From Prevotellaceae bacterium UBA4336 (GTDB lineage Bacteria; Bacteroidota; Bacteroidia; Bacteroidales; Bacteroidaceae): 42,162 bases of DNA. This document shows positions 34,101 through 42,122 of this stretch, one piece after another. The stretch spans positions 42,520 to 84,681 of the forward strand of contig DGTM01000034.1 of NCBI GenBank assembly GCA_002394305.1, written 5' to 3'. Position 1 is the stretch's first letter; each line of letters starts with the position of its first letter. The position numbers and the translations under genes were made by a program. The notes below the pieces were generated by a model. That model was given only the letters and a program-made list of their open reading frames with translations, was not told the origin of the DNA and searched no databases.

Positions 34101-34532
34101 GGCAAGCGCCTCGGGGTGCGTCACGACGAAGAGGGGCAACGTTCCTGCCGAAAGGCGCGACAGAACCTCCGTGCGCAGAATCTCCTGCCCTGCATTGCGC
34201 TGTCCGAACTTGACAGCCCGGCGGAAGCTGCTCGGCAGGAAGAGCACGTCCACCTCGCCCAACATCTGCACGAGGTCGTGGTAGAAGTAGCCGGCTTCCT
34301 CCTCGTCATCGAGCACAAAGACGTACGGCACGCCAAGCACCGTCGGCGCCCTCTCGACGAGAGAGGCAAACACAAGCGGTGCACAACTGCCCTGAAGACC
34401 AGCCAGCCGGATGGTCCTCGGGGAGTTCGTGCCTTCTCCTCCGGGTGTCAGCCACTTGTCCTGCAACTCCTTCGCCAGAGCCTTCACCTTGGGATGACGG
34501 GCATAGATGCCCAGCAGTTTCTGAATCTCCAT
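31119..34532 (-). CDS. mfd: Transcription-repair coupling factor Mfd
   Basis: Mfd removes RNA polymerase stalled at lesions and recruits UvrA. At 1137 aa it is full length. The N-terminal UvrB-like module (about 25-330) is followed by the polymerase-interacting CarD-like domain (GDYVVHVDYGVGRFGGLVRM near 480). The RecG-like translocase has CGDVGFGKTEVAVRAAF (Walker A), LLIIDEEQKFGV (motif II), LTLTATPIPRTL and MRGRVGRSNKKAFCYLL. A C-terminal TRCF domain ends the protein. A 12-bp duplication spaced 21 bp apart (33516 and 33537) encodes a repeated NPSS in the linker ahead of the CarD-like domain. It has its own promoter and leads the mfd-recN-tilS group. Confidence 0.97.
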   Translation of the reverse strand: MEIQKLLGIYARHPKVKALAKELQDKWLTPGGEGTNSPRTIRLAGLQGSCAPLVFASLVERAPTVLGVPYVFVLDDEEEAGYFYHDLVQMLGEVDVLFLPSSFRRAVKFGQRNAGQEILRTEVLSRLSAGTLPLFVVTHPEALAELVVTKQSLKQQTLSLGVGERVDLMFVQETLLSFGFRKTDYVYEPGQFAVRGSIIDAWSFSCELPYRIDFFGDEVDSIRTFEVHSQLSRDRQQRVTIVPEMNGQDISRESFLSFLPQDTILVLKDLSYLCESVEHTYNEGFSQQAMVVSSQEQGEDSQELKAETLLVRPEAFREKVVGFRRIELNPSSVLPNPSSLIQFHTHQQPVFHKNFDLLISSLQSMQEQDYDLYVLADSRKQSDRLESIFHDKETGIRFTPVDHTLHGGFSDDDLRVCLYTDHQIFDRFHKYNLRSERAMGGKVALTLKELQQFEVGDYVVHVDYGVGRFGGLVRMQNGDSVQEVIKIIYSGDDTVYVSIHALHKVSKYKGKEGEPPRISHLGTGAWERMKERTKKKIKDIARDLILLYSRRREEKGFAFSRDSFMQHELEASFLYEDTPDQLKATQDVKADMERQRPMDRLVCGDVGFGKTEVAVRAAFKACADNKQVAVLVPTTVLAYQHFRTFTSRLKDFPVKIEYLTRARSPQKAKQVLEGLKDGSVNIVIGTHKLIGKSVHFKDLGLLIIDEEQKFGVSTKEKLRQLKTNVDTLTLTATPIPRTLQFSLMGARDLSVIQTPPPNRYPIQTQIAAFSAEVIAEAVGFEMSRSGQVFLVNNRISQLPELAELIRKHVPDARVAVAHGQMPPEELEKVMLAFADYDYDVLVSTTIIESGLDIPNANTIIINGAHNYGLSDLHQMRGRVGRSNKKAFCYLLAPPLSALNTEARRRLQAIENFSDLGSGIHIAMQDLDIRGAGNLLGAEQSGFIADLGYETYQKILTQAVTELRNEEFHELYAEEVKEGKVVESTSVVDECQLDSNLPMYFSEDYVPTSSERMLLYRELDAMERDEDVDRFRSRLVDRFGPLPREAEDLLKVVTLRRLGKHFGCERIVLKAGHMRLFFGPDDNNPFYDGRIFGQIVDFAKANAYRCHFKQDKSKINLLVDEVNDISGAVALLKKIADS

Positions 34533-34549
34533 TGTCCTTAATGCGGGCG

Positions 34550-34580
34550 CAAAGATACAGCTTTTAATTCAAAATACAAA
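34550..34580 (-). promoter_or_regulatory. mfd promoter, TTTG-N19-TATCTTTG
   Basis: On the minus strand, TTTG (34580-34577) and TATCTTTG (34557-34550) are 19 bp apart, a full Bacteroidota promoter. The leader to the ATG at 34532 is about 10 bases. Confidence 0.75.
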
Positions 34581-34607
34581 ATTTATAAATTCAAAATTCA
34601 TTAATCG

Positions 34608-34880
34608 CGGGGAAGTAACTCCGCAAGCCCTCGGACAGAACTTCCTCGCCACGGGCTGCAAAACTATTTCAAAGGCTTGGAAATAAATTTCAGAGCCACT
34701 AAAATATATTTCCAAGCCTTTGAAATATATTTCCGTGCCACTGAAAAAGTTTTTATCCACGGGGATGAGGAAAAGGCTCCGCGATGGAAGGAAAAAGTCT
34801 TCGCGAAGGGAGGAAAAAGTCTCCGCGAAGGGAGGAAAAAGTCTTCGCGGGACCGGGGTGGAAAGTCCCAGCGAAGGAAC
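34608..34880. repeat. Second composite repeat element: 21-bp palindrome array with 22-bp flanks
   Basis: The core has GAAATATATTTC-like 12-mers at 34680, 34701, 34722 and 34743, plus a partial copy at 34659, all 21 bp apart. An 18-bp perfect inverted repeat (34667-34684 with 34708-34725) joins spacer 1 to spacer 3. To the right, GGAAAA-starting units begin at 34769, 34790, 34812 and 34834; the last three steps are 22 bp or nearly so, with the palindrome CTTCGCGAAG in the middle. To the left are degenerate units with ACTTCCTCG. It fills the 356-bp gap between mfd and the downstream end of the glycosidase gene. It shares design and words with 7927-8148. Confidence 0.85.
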
Positions 34881-34888
34881 TGGAATGT

Positions 34889-37753
34889 TTATTTGCGTGT
34901 GAGCAACAGATAGTTGAATCCGATGAGTTTTCCGCCGCCCATGAGCTTCATGCGGAGTCGTAAGGAACCTGCCTCCACAGCATGATTTCCGAGGTCGGCC
35001 GTTTGCATCTTCTCCGTTCCGGTAGTCGATTCGTCAATATCTGTGCCCAGCACTTCCTCCGTGCCATCGGCATGGATGATGCTGAAACGTGCCGTGCCCC
35101 GGCTCGACTTTGAGAGCTTGTAGTTCAGCCTGAAGTTCCATGTCCCGCCTACGGGCATCGGGAAGGAATAGGTGACGTAGTCGCCCACAGCCTTCATCGT
35201 GGCGACGCTGCTGTAGCCGCCCTCGCTGTCGGGATTGCCGTTGAAGTAGGAAGAGAGCGTTATCTGGCTGTTCGACTTCTCGACGCCTTCGTGATAGTCC
35301 TCCGGCTCGAAGCGCAACGACGCGATGTTTGCGCCAGGATAAGGCACATCGTTGTTGTGTACTTCGCTCACGTCGAGGGTGAACCGGCCGTCGCCGTCGC
35401 TCGTTGCCAGCACGCGCATGGCGTCGTCTGCCTCCTTGTCGTAGATGATGAAGGTGCCCTCCTCATTCGGCTTGCCGTCGGCCTCAATGTGAAGGGAACC
35501 GTCGGCAGACATCGTCGCGGCATAATGGCTGACGAATTGGTCGGCAAAAAGCACCTGAAGGGGTGCCTCGCCACATTCCTGTATCCAGAATGCCTTGGCC
35601 GGCGAGGAGTTTTGCGCCATGCTGATGGGCAGTCCCTGCCTGTTGAGTTCCTCGCCGCTAAAGGTGCCGACGAAGGCATAGGTGAAGATGCCGGTATCGT
35701 CGAGCGTGACATCTTCCACGGCATAGCGTTTGGCATCGTCGAGCCAACGCAAGGGATAACGGCGCGTCTCCGCTTCGAGCAGGTTGCGTCCGCCCATCGT
35801 GGCATAGACAAGGGCACGTTCCTTCGCCTCCGAAGCATACATCCAGATGTAAGGTCCGCGGTCTGACTTCCATTCGGAGGCTGCGTTGGAGTCGAAGCCT
35901 TCACCCCACCAGACAGGACGCACCATGCCGTCGGTGAGCTGACGAACGCGAGGGCTGCGCCGCCAGGCATTGAGCTGCCCCATACGCGCCACGCCGTCCC
36001 GGTCCCAATCCGACGGGAAGGACTTCGACTTGATGTTGCGTGCGCTCAGGAGTGCATAGAGGAGGTCCATACGCGTGGTCGGTTCGCCACCGACATAGAC
36101 TGCCGACAGAGGCAGATGCCCGAAGTGAAGTCCGAGGGCGTCGATGCTCCTGTCCACCCCCGTGATAGTGAGCCAACCGTTGTCGACAAGGTGGAGCAGC
36201 TCGGTGTTGCGGTCGCCCTGAGTGGGATAGACATCGACCTCGCTCGTCACCTTCACTTCGTATTCGGGATGTCGGCTGACGATGCCGTTCATCATGTCAC
36301 GGCTGCGGACGAGCTTCCGATAGACATTGTCGGCAGGCACGCTGTAGTCTGTCTCGTCCAGGTTCTGCCAGTATTGCGTCAGGTCAACAGCCTGATGGCT
36401 CAACCCATACTGCCCTATCATCGTCTCTATCTTCTGGCGTTTGGCCTCGAGCACAGACGGGTCGGCCAAGTCATTGCCCGCATTGTGGTTGCCTCCGCTG
36501 TTACTGTACCAGAGCCCCAGCCGCAAGCCGGCATTCTTCACCTGGCGTGCGAAGGTTGTCATATTGGGGATGCCGGGCGTATTCGATGTGATGGGGTCGC
36601 GCGAAAGGCCGTCGTTGTTCAGGCCCTTGCCGTCCGAAGTGCTGTTGTTCCAGCCGTCGTCGATGAGAAGCATGTCGTATCCGGCTTGCTTAGCCAAGGG
36701 AAAGACGGTACGGGTAAAGTAGCTGGTCGTTCGGTTGCCGCTGGTGAACCAATCCCAGTCGTTGATCATGAAGGACGTTGTCGTATTATGGTAATGGAAA
36801 CGGCGGCGAAGGTGCTCCTCGACAGCCATCTTGCCATCGACGATGTCGCCTTTGAAAGCCGTCAGGTTCACCCCGATGTAAGGGAACTCCTCCTGCGGTC
36901 GCAGGGTGAGCTGCAAGGATTCCGGACACGTCTTCACGACGACATAACGCCTGTTCGATGAGCTCCAGGCAGTCGTGACCGCAACAGGCCGGAGCATATA
37001 CTCGTAGGATGGCGACTCGCGGCTGCCGCTCACCTCCGGCCCGTACTGCGTCTTCCAGTTCGTCTCGGGAGCAACATACCAGCCGTAGCCTTCGTTGTAA
37101 AGGCAGATAAGGCAGCGGGCCACGCCTTTCCCCTTGTTCCCCGTGGCAGGCTCTTCAATGCCGCCCGATGTACTCTTCCATGTTCCTTCCTCGAAGAAAT
37201 GCAGGTTGTGCGCCAGGTTCGGGAAGTCGAGGCGAAGGACTTCGCTGTTCTCGATGACAATGTCGTGCGTTTCGGTGAGGTTCTTCACGAACGTCTGATA
37301 ATAAATGCCTGAGCCTTCGTCGAAGATCTGGAAGCGCAGCCTGACCTGCATCTCCTGTCGCTGAAGCACAACATCGAGTTGCTTCCCGAGGTGAACACTG
37401 TCAATGGCTTCGGAGAGGACAACGTCTGTCACTTCGCTTCCGCCTGGCGTCCACTCTGCATCGCTGGCACGAAAGGTGAATGAAGATGTCGGGAAAGCCT
37501 GCGAACGAGACAGCATCCGGCCGGAATACGAAAAGAGGAGGCTGCCCGTACGCGTCAAGGCGCAATCCGCAACCTTATTGTACAGTTCCGTCAAAGCGAT
37601 ACCCTTCCCCGATTGAAACGTCAACGTCAAGCGAACAACATCGTTCTCGAGCGTCCAGCCCTCGCCATCGGATGTGACAACACTTTGCCCGGCACTTACC
37701 GGAGGGAACATGCACATGAAAACAACCAAGGTGAGAAGGAATCTGCGGAACAT
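34889..37753 (-). CDS. Secreted GH36-like (clan GH-D) glycosidase with C-terminal carbohydrate-binding domain
   Basis: The 954-aa protein has a signal peptide (MFRRFLLTLVVFMCMFPPVSAG). An N-terminal beta-sandwich (about 25-310) precedes a TIM-barrel region with YDMLLIDDGWNNS (Asp365, Asp366) and GLRLGLWYSNSGG, the pattern seen in alpha-galactosidase-type GH27/GH36 enzymes. Asp457 in AVDLTQYW is the candidate nucleophile, and Asp in TGVDRSIDALG a candidate acid. A beta domain follows, then a CBM6/35-like module (FEPEDYHEG near 810 to the end). Substrate cannot be told; an alpha-galactoside is only a guess. It follows the beta-helix gene by 11 bp and is probably in one operon with it. Confidence 0.72.
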   Translation of the reverse strand: MFRRFLLTLVVFMCMFPPVSAGQSVVTSDGEGWTLENDVVRLTLTFQSGKGIALTELYNKVADCALTRTGSLLFSYSGRMLSRSQAFPTSSFTFRASDAEWTPGGSEVTDVVLSEAIDSVHLGKQLDVVLQRQEMQVRLRFQIFDEGSGIYYQTFVKNLTETHDIVIENSEVLRLDFPNLAHNLHFFEEGTWKSTSGGIEEPATGNKGKGVARCLICLYNEGYGWYVAPETNWKTQYGPEVSGSRESPSYEYMLRPVAVTTAWSSSNRRYVVVKTCPESLQLTLRPQEEFPYIGVNLTAFKGDIVDGKMAVEEHLRRRFHYHNTTTSFMINDWDWFTSGNRTTSYFTRTVFPLAKQAGYDMLLIDDGWNNSTSDGKGLNNDGLSRDPITSNTPGIPNMTTFARQVKNAGLRLGLWYSNSGGNHNAGNDLADPSVLEAKRQKIETMIGQYGLSHQAVDLTQYWQNLDETDYSVPADNVYRKLVRSRDMMNGIVSRHPEYEVKVTSEVDVYPTQGDRNTELLHLVDNGWLTITGVDRSIDALGLHFGHLPLSAVYVGGEPTTRMDLLYALLSARNIKSKSFPSDWDRDGVARMGQLNAWRRSPRVRQLTDGMVRPVWWGEGFDSNAASEWKSDRGPYIWMYASEAKERALVYATMGGRNLLEAETRRYPLRWLDDAKRYAVEDVTLDDTGIFTYAFVGTFSGEELNRQGLPISMAQNSSPAKAFWIQECGEAPLQVLFADQFVSHYAATMSADGSLHIEADGKPNEEGTFIIYDKEADDAMRVLATSDGDGRFTLDVSEVHNNDVPYPGANIASLRFEPEDYHEGVEKSNSQITLSSYFNGNPDSEGGYSSVATMKAVGDYVTYSFPMPVGGTWNFRLNYKLSKSSRGTARFSIIHADGTEEVLGTDIDESTTGTEKMQTADLGNHAVEAGSLRLRMKLMGGGKLIGFNYLLLTRK

Positions 37754-37764
37754 CGTCGTTTTGT

Positions 37765-38856
37765 TTATGGTTCTGTCCGGGCAAGGAAATAACCCCTCGC
37801 CCCGTCGTCTGTATCTTGAATGAGGACATTGCCTTCGGTATGGATGTCCTCATCGTCGCCTGCCTTGTTACCGCTCACCAGGCATCCGCTCAGCGTGCTT
37901 CCCTCCGTGGCAAAGACGCCGCCACCGATGCCTTCCGCCTGCGGTAGCGTGACGCTTCGCACAGGGCGGATGCGCTGGTAGCCCCAGACGCTCATGCGCC
38001 CCGCCTGTGCATTAGTGGTGTGGAGGCAATAAGCAACGGTGGTGCCGCTCTCTGTCAACGTGTTTGATGTCCAGTAGTGCTTGCCCTGCAATGTCTCGCC
38101 TCCGTTTTGGTTCAAGGCTTTCTCCATGAGATAGTAGGTGGAAGTAAAAGCATACAAGCCGTCGCCCACGGCAGAAGTCAGATGGAGCATCTCGCTATTA
38201 GCAGGCAGTCGCCAGTCGGTCTTGCCGCCCTCGCTGCAGGCCTTCACAGCCTCCTTGCTTCGCGCATGCTGATAGTGTCGGCCAAAGTCCTTGATGCTCA
38301 TCACGACACCTTTCTTCGTCGAGGCATTAACAAAAAGCACTACCCCACCTTCCTCGGCCAGATACTCGCCGACGGCTGGCACGCCTGCTGTATTCTCGCG
38401 GACAATGCAATTGCGCAGGATGCCGTTCCCCCGAATCATCACGCCTGCTCCCACCTGCCCTATGCCCTGAGTGATGACGAAGCCGTCCCATGTCGTTGTG
38501 ACATTATAGTCTTCCGGTTGCTCCAGGACACGGTACTGCTGCTTGCCGCTCAGGATGCTTTGCTCCGTGCTGAACAATGGCAAGCGGCGCTGCGAGGCGT
38601 CTGTTTCCGTTCCAAGGAAGCCTCCCATCACGGTCACGCCTTCCGGCATAAGGAAGCCTCCGTAGTATGTACCGACAGCCACCCAGACCGTATCGCCTGC
38701 CTCGCTCTGTGTCAAAGCTGCATTGAGGTCGCTCGTCGAACTGTCCCACGACGTGCCATCAGCAAAGGGATTCCCCGCTGTGCTGACGTAAATACGTCGT
38801 GCCGAAGCCAGACCGGATGCAAGACACAGGAGGATGGCGAGCGACAGGTGTCTCAT
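37765..38856 (-). CDS. Secreted beta-helix protein with an inserted DUF1566-like domain
   Basis: The 363-aa protein has a signal peptide (MRHLSLAILLCLASGLASA). Residues 20-150 resemble the start of a right-handed beta-helix: IYVSTAGNPFADGTSWDSSTSDLNAAL, AGDTVWVAVGTYYGG, VTVMGGFLG, GVMIRGNGILRNCIVRENTA. The middle (about 165-305) looks like DUF1566/Lcl C-terminal: DWRLPANSEM, HYWTSNTL, YCLH and RIRPVRSV. The helix pattern then resumes (GGGVFATEGSTLSGCLVSGNKAG) and stops without a sorting signal that I recognise. It lies 17 bp after parC and 11 bp before the glycosidase. Its role is unknown; surface glycan or host contact is possible. Confidence 0.7.
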   Translation of the reverse strand: MRHLSLAILLCLASGLASARRIYVSTAGNPFADGTSWDSSTSDLNAALTQSEAGDTVWVAVGTYYGGFLMPEGVTVMGGFLGTETDASQRRLPLFSTEQSILSGKQQYRVLEQPEDYNVTTTWDGFVITQGIGQVGAGVMIRGNGILRNCIVRENTAGVPAVGEYLAEEGGVVLFVNASTKKGVVMSIKDFGRHYQHARSKEAVKACSEGGKTDWRLPANSEMLHLTSAVGDGLYAFTSTYYLMEKALNQNGGETLQGKHYWTSNTLTESGTTVAYCLHTTNAQAGRMSVWGYQRIRPVRSVTLPQAEGIGGGVFATEGSTLSGCLVSGNKAGDDEDIHTEGNVLIQDTDDGARGYFLARTEP

Positions 38857-38873
38857 ATTATAATATGTGTCCT

Positions 38874-41558
38874 TTAGAAGTCAAGCCTTAGCTGGCCGTT
38901 CATCTCGTCGGCCACGTCCTGTTGGCTCTTGCCGTCGAAGGGGTCAACATCCTCTTCGCCTGCATCTGCGGGATGTACGTCGACTTCTTCATCAGCAGTC
39001 TCCTCCTCGACGGGGGGGGCAGAGGGGGTCCTTGTCGGCTCCAGTTCCTCCACTTTGCCGACATGAAGTGTCGTGACACGTTTGCCGATGGCCTTGTAGC
39101 CCTTCACGCCTATGAACTGCTCTGCATCCAGGTCGATGGGGTCGCGGAAGTCATCGACTCCACCCATCGTGACAAGCACGCGGGGATAGGGTGTGTCGGT
39201 GAGGAGCACCAGATTCTCGGCTGGCTCTTCGCCAATGAAACTCTGCATGCGGACGTTCGCCTCGAGCCGGAAGCGCTTGATGTAGAGGAAACCGGACTGT
39301 GCGCTGTTGTGGTAGACGCAGGTCCAGACCTTGTCGGCATCGTACTTCTCTATGCGGAAGATGTTGTCCTCGTAATGGTTGTTGATGTCGAAGTCGGTCA
39401 GATGGTAGCGTCCGTCGGTGAGCACGACAAGCACGTGGTCGCCACTGTCGAACTCGCCGAGGAATTCCCCCTGGCCGTCGTAGTTGAGACGCTTAATGTC
39501 GCTGTCGAACCACACCTTGCGCCCGCCCAGGGTGCTGCTGCCGTGGCTCTTGAGCGTCACCTTGTTGACCTCGAGCTTGGTGAGCAGGTTGCCCTTGCTG
39601 CCACGACCTTTAATCATGATTTCGCTGAAGTCCCTGTCGAAGAAGACACGCTTCAGCTTTGGATTGGGCTTGAGGATAACCTTCACGACCTCTGCCTCGC
39701 CGTTGGGATTTGCCGTGAAGTAAAGTACGCGTGAGCCCGGAGTCCCAGCCGTAAGGTCATACTCCCTGTCGCGTATCACTGCCGTGACGTTGAAGCGCTT
39801 GATGTAGCATGCTCCGTTCTTGCCGTCGCGATAGACCACATTGTAGATGGTGCGCTCGTCGTTCTTGCGGAAGACTGCGATGTGGATGACCTCTGCCTTC
39901 TTTTTATCCTTCTTGCTGCGTTCCGTCTCGCCGATGAAGAGTTTGTCGGCTATGCGAACTATCTTGTATGTGCCGTCGCGGTAGAAGATAATGACGTCGT
40001 CTATGTCGGAACAATTGGAGACGAACTCGTCTTTCTTCAGAGAAGTGCCGATGAAGCCTTCTGCACGATTGATGTAGAGCTTCTCGTTGGCCTCCACGAC
40101 CTTCGAGGCTGTGATGGTGTCGAAGTTGCGTATCTCGGTCAGGCGCGGATGTTCCTTGCCGTACTTGTCCTTGATGAAGCGGAACCACTCGCATGTCACC
40201 TCGACCATGTTCTTCAGCTCGCGGTCTATTTGCTTTATCTCGTCCTTCATGCGGGCGATGTTCTCCTCGGCCTTGTCCTTGTTGAACTTCAGGATGCGAG
40301 CCATCTTTATCTCCATCAGGCGCAGGATGTCATCCTTCGTCACCTCGCGCACCATCTTCGGATACCAAGGCGTCAGCCGCTCGTCAATCCACTCACAGGC
40401 AGCATCCATCGTCTTCGCACCCTCGAATTCCTTATCCTTGTAAATGCGTTCCTCAATAAAAATCTGCTCGAGGGTGGCGAAGTGGAGGCTCTCCAGAAGC
40501 TCACCCTTACGGATGAGACGCTCCTGCCGCAAAAGGGACAGCGTATTGTCCACACTGTAACGCAGCACGTCGCTCACGGAAAGAAAGCAGGGCTTTCTGT
40601 CCTTAATGACACTGCAGTTGGGCGATATGCTTATCTCACATTCCGTACAGGCATAGAGGGCATCGATGGTCTTGTCGCTCGACGCACCGGGGGTAAGGTG
40701 GACGAGTATCTCGGCAGAAGCAGCCGTCAGGTCCTCCACGTTGCGAATCTTTATCTTTCCGCGCTCGTTGGCCTTCAGAATGCTGTCGATAAGTGTACTC
40801 GGCTTTGAGGTCGTACCTGTTGTCTTGCCATAAGGTATCTCCGTTATTGCCAGTGTCTTGCTGTCGCGTTTCTCAATCTTTGCACGAACACGCACAGACC
40901 CGCCTCGTTGACCGTCGTTGTACTTCGAGACATCAATGCTGCCGCCAGTCGGGAAGTCGGGATAAAGGTGGAACTCCTCGCCATGAAGATAGCTGATGGC
41001 AGCGTCGCATATCTCCACAAGGTTGTGCGGCAGAATCTTGCAGTTCATGCCGACGGCTATGCCTTCCGCACCTTGGGCAAGCAGCAAAGGGAATTTCACA
41101 GGCAGCGCCACCGGCTCCTTGTTGCGGCCATCATAGCTCCACTTCCACTCGGTTGTCTTGGGGTTGAACACGACATCGAGGGCAAACTTCGAAAGGCGTG
41201 CCTCGATGTAACGGCCTGCTGCTGCATCGTCGCCCGTTATGATATTGCCCCAGTTGCCCTGACAATCCACCAGCAGCCCCTTCTGCCCAAGCTGGACAAG
41301 GGCGTCCTTTATACTGGCATCGCCATGAGGATGGAACTGCATCGTATGTCCCACGATATTGGCCACCTTGTTGTACTTGCCATCGTCCATGCGCTTCATG
41401 GAGTGCATGATGCGACGCTGCACCGGCTTAAAGCCGTCGGTGATGTGAGGCACAGCACGGTCAAGGATGGTGTAAGAAGCATAGTCCAGGAACCAGTCCT
41501 GGTACATACGACTAAGGTGATGGGTTATACTGTCATTCAGAGGCGTATTTTCTGTCAT
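38874..41558 (-). CDS. parC: DNA topoisomerase IV subunit A (ParC)
   Basis: ParC cuts and rejoins DNA to unlink daughter chromosomes. The 894-aa protein has the type IIA core: DYASYTILDRAVPHITDGFKPVQRRIMHSM (start of the winged-helix region), FHPHGDASI and the catalytic Tyr117 in AAGRYIEARL. A beta-pinwheel C-terminal domain follows, without the GyrA box QRRGGKG, which argues for ParC over GyrA. The tail is acidic (EEETADEEVDVHPADAGEEDVD) and ends in QLRLDF. parE is not next to it. A run of eight G at 39012-39019 lies in the tail coding region. The gene leads into the secreted pair downstream. Confidence 0.92.
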   Translation of the reverse strand: MTENTPLNDSITHHLSRMYQDWFLDYASYTILDRAVPHITDGFKPVQRRIMHSMKRMDDGKYNKVANIVGHTMQFHPHGDASIKDALVQLGQKGLLVDCQGNWGNIITGDDAAAGRYIEARLSKFALDVVFNPKTTEWKWSYDGRNKEPVALPVKFPLLLAQGAEGIAVGMNCKILPHNLVEICDAAISYLHGEEFHLYPDFPTGGSIDVSKYNDGQRGGSVRVRAKIEKRDSKTLAITEIPYGKTTGTTSKPSTLIDSILKANERGKIKIRNVEDLTAASAEILVHLTPGASSDKTIDALYACTECEISISPNCSVIKDRKPCFLSVSDVLRYSVDNTLSLLRQERLIRKGELLESLHFATLEQIFIEERIYKDKEFEGAKTMDAACEWIDERLTPWYPKMVREVTKDDILRLMEIKMARILKFNKDKAEENIARMKDEIKQIDRELKNMVEVTCEWFRFIKDKYGKEHPRLTEIRNFDTITASKVVEANEKLYINRAEGFIGTSLKKDEFVSNCSDIDDVIIFYRDGTYKIVRIADKLFIGETERSKKDKKKAEVIHIAVFRKNDERTIYNVVYRDGKNGACYIKRFNVTAVIRDREYDLTAGTPGSRVLYFTANPNGEAEVVKVILKPNPKLKRVFFDRDFSEIMIKGRGSKGNLLTKLEVNKVTLKSHGSSTLGGRKVWFDSDIKRLNYDGQGEFLGEFDSGDHVLVVLTDGRYHLTDFDINNHYEDNIFRIEKYDADKVWTCVYHNSAQSGFLYIKRFRLEANVRMQSFIGEEPAENLVLLTDTPYPRVLVTMGGVDDFRDPIDLDAEQFIGVKGYKAIGKRVTTLHVGKVEELEPTRTPSAPPVEEETADEEVDVHPADAGEEDVDPFDGKSQQDVADEMNGQLRLDF

Positions 41559-41588
41559 CTGCGTAAAGCTTAATGGTCAATAATCACA

Positions 41589-41620
41589 CAAAGGTAAGAC
41601 ATTTTACGAGGATTTGCAAG
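41589..41620 (-). promoter_or_regulatory. parC promoter, CTTG-N20-TACCTTTG
   Basis: On the minus strand TACCTTTG (41596-41589) follows CTTG (41620-41617) by 20 bp, one mismatch from the full consensus. It lies 30 bp before the parC ATG and just after the yraN stop region. Confidence 0.65.
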
Positions 41621-41715
41621 CCTTGAACGACAAAATTTATCAAAGTACGGCTTCCTACTCAAAAACACTTTCTCAGCAGTGATAGTAAAAGGGCATTAAA
41701 GAGGATTTATGACGC

Positions 41716-42090
41716 TTAATATGTCTTCAAGCGAGGTTTGAAAGCATTTTCAATATGCTCCACTCTACTCGACTCATTGTTGTATATGATGCTAACCACG
41801 TCGAAGCGACAAGGCAAATCAACACGATAGGATTTCAGAAAAGAGTCGGCAGCCATACAAATACGATGTTGCTTACGAGCATCGACAGCATCTATCGGCG
41901 AAGTGAGAGAACCAAGGCGACGTGTCTTAACCTCTACGAAGACAACGACATCATCCTTGGTTGCAACGATATCCAGCTCCTTCCTACCTTTGTTCACCCA
42001 ATTACGCGCCAGGATGCAATAACCTTCATGCTGCAAATACTCCGCAGCCATGTCCTCACCCTTACGTCCTAAATCATTATGTACTGCCAT
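41716..42090 (-). CDS. yraN: YraN family (UPF0102) nuclease-fold protein
   Basis: The 124-aa protein has the UPF0102 pattern: LGRKGEDMAAEYLQHEGYCILARNW, then ELDIVATKDDVVVFVEVKTR, a PD-(D/E)xK-type site (Glu, Asp, ExK), and CRFDVVSI near the end. The family resembles Holliday-junction resolvases, but its role in the cell is not settled. The frame opens at 42135, but a -7 promoter box lies at 42115-42122, so I take the ATG at 42090 (MAVHNDLG). It sits upstream of parC with a 157-bp gap that has a separate promoter. Confidence 0.9.
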   Translation of the reverse strand: MAVHNDLGRKGEDMAAEYLQHEGYCILARNWVNKGRKELDIVATKDDVVVFVEVKTRRLGSLTSPIDAVDARKQHRICMAADSFLKSYRVDLPCRFDVVSIIYNNESSRVEHIENAFKPRLKTY

Positions 42091-42114
42091 CACTGATATA
42101 ATGTTATTCGAAGG

Positions 42115-42122
42115 CAAAGTTA
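42115..42122 (-). promoter_or_regulatory. yraN promoter, -7 element TAACTTTG
   Basis: The minus strand reads TAACTTTG, 24 bp before the ATG at 42090. The -33 position holds an A/T run with only a partial match. Confidence 0.6.

Noticed and set aside
31215..34541. 1108-aa open frame antisense to mfd
   Set aside because: It is a GC-bias shadow of mfd. Mfd has all its motifs on the other strand, and the antisense product shows no domain. The same applies to the long frames antisense to the rhamnosidase (8159-10861) and the M13 peptidase (12910-15021).
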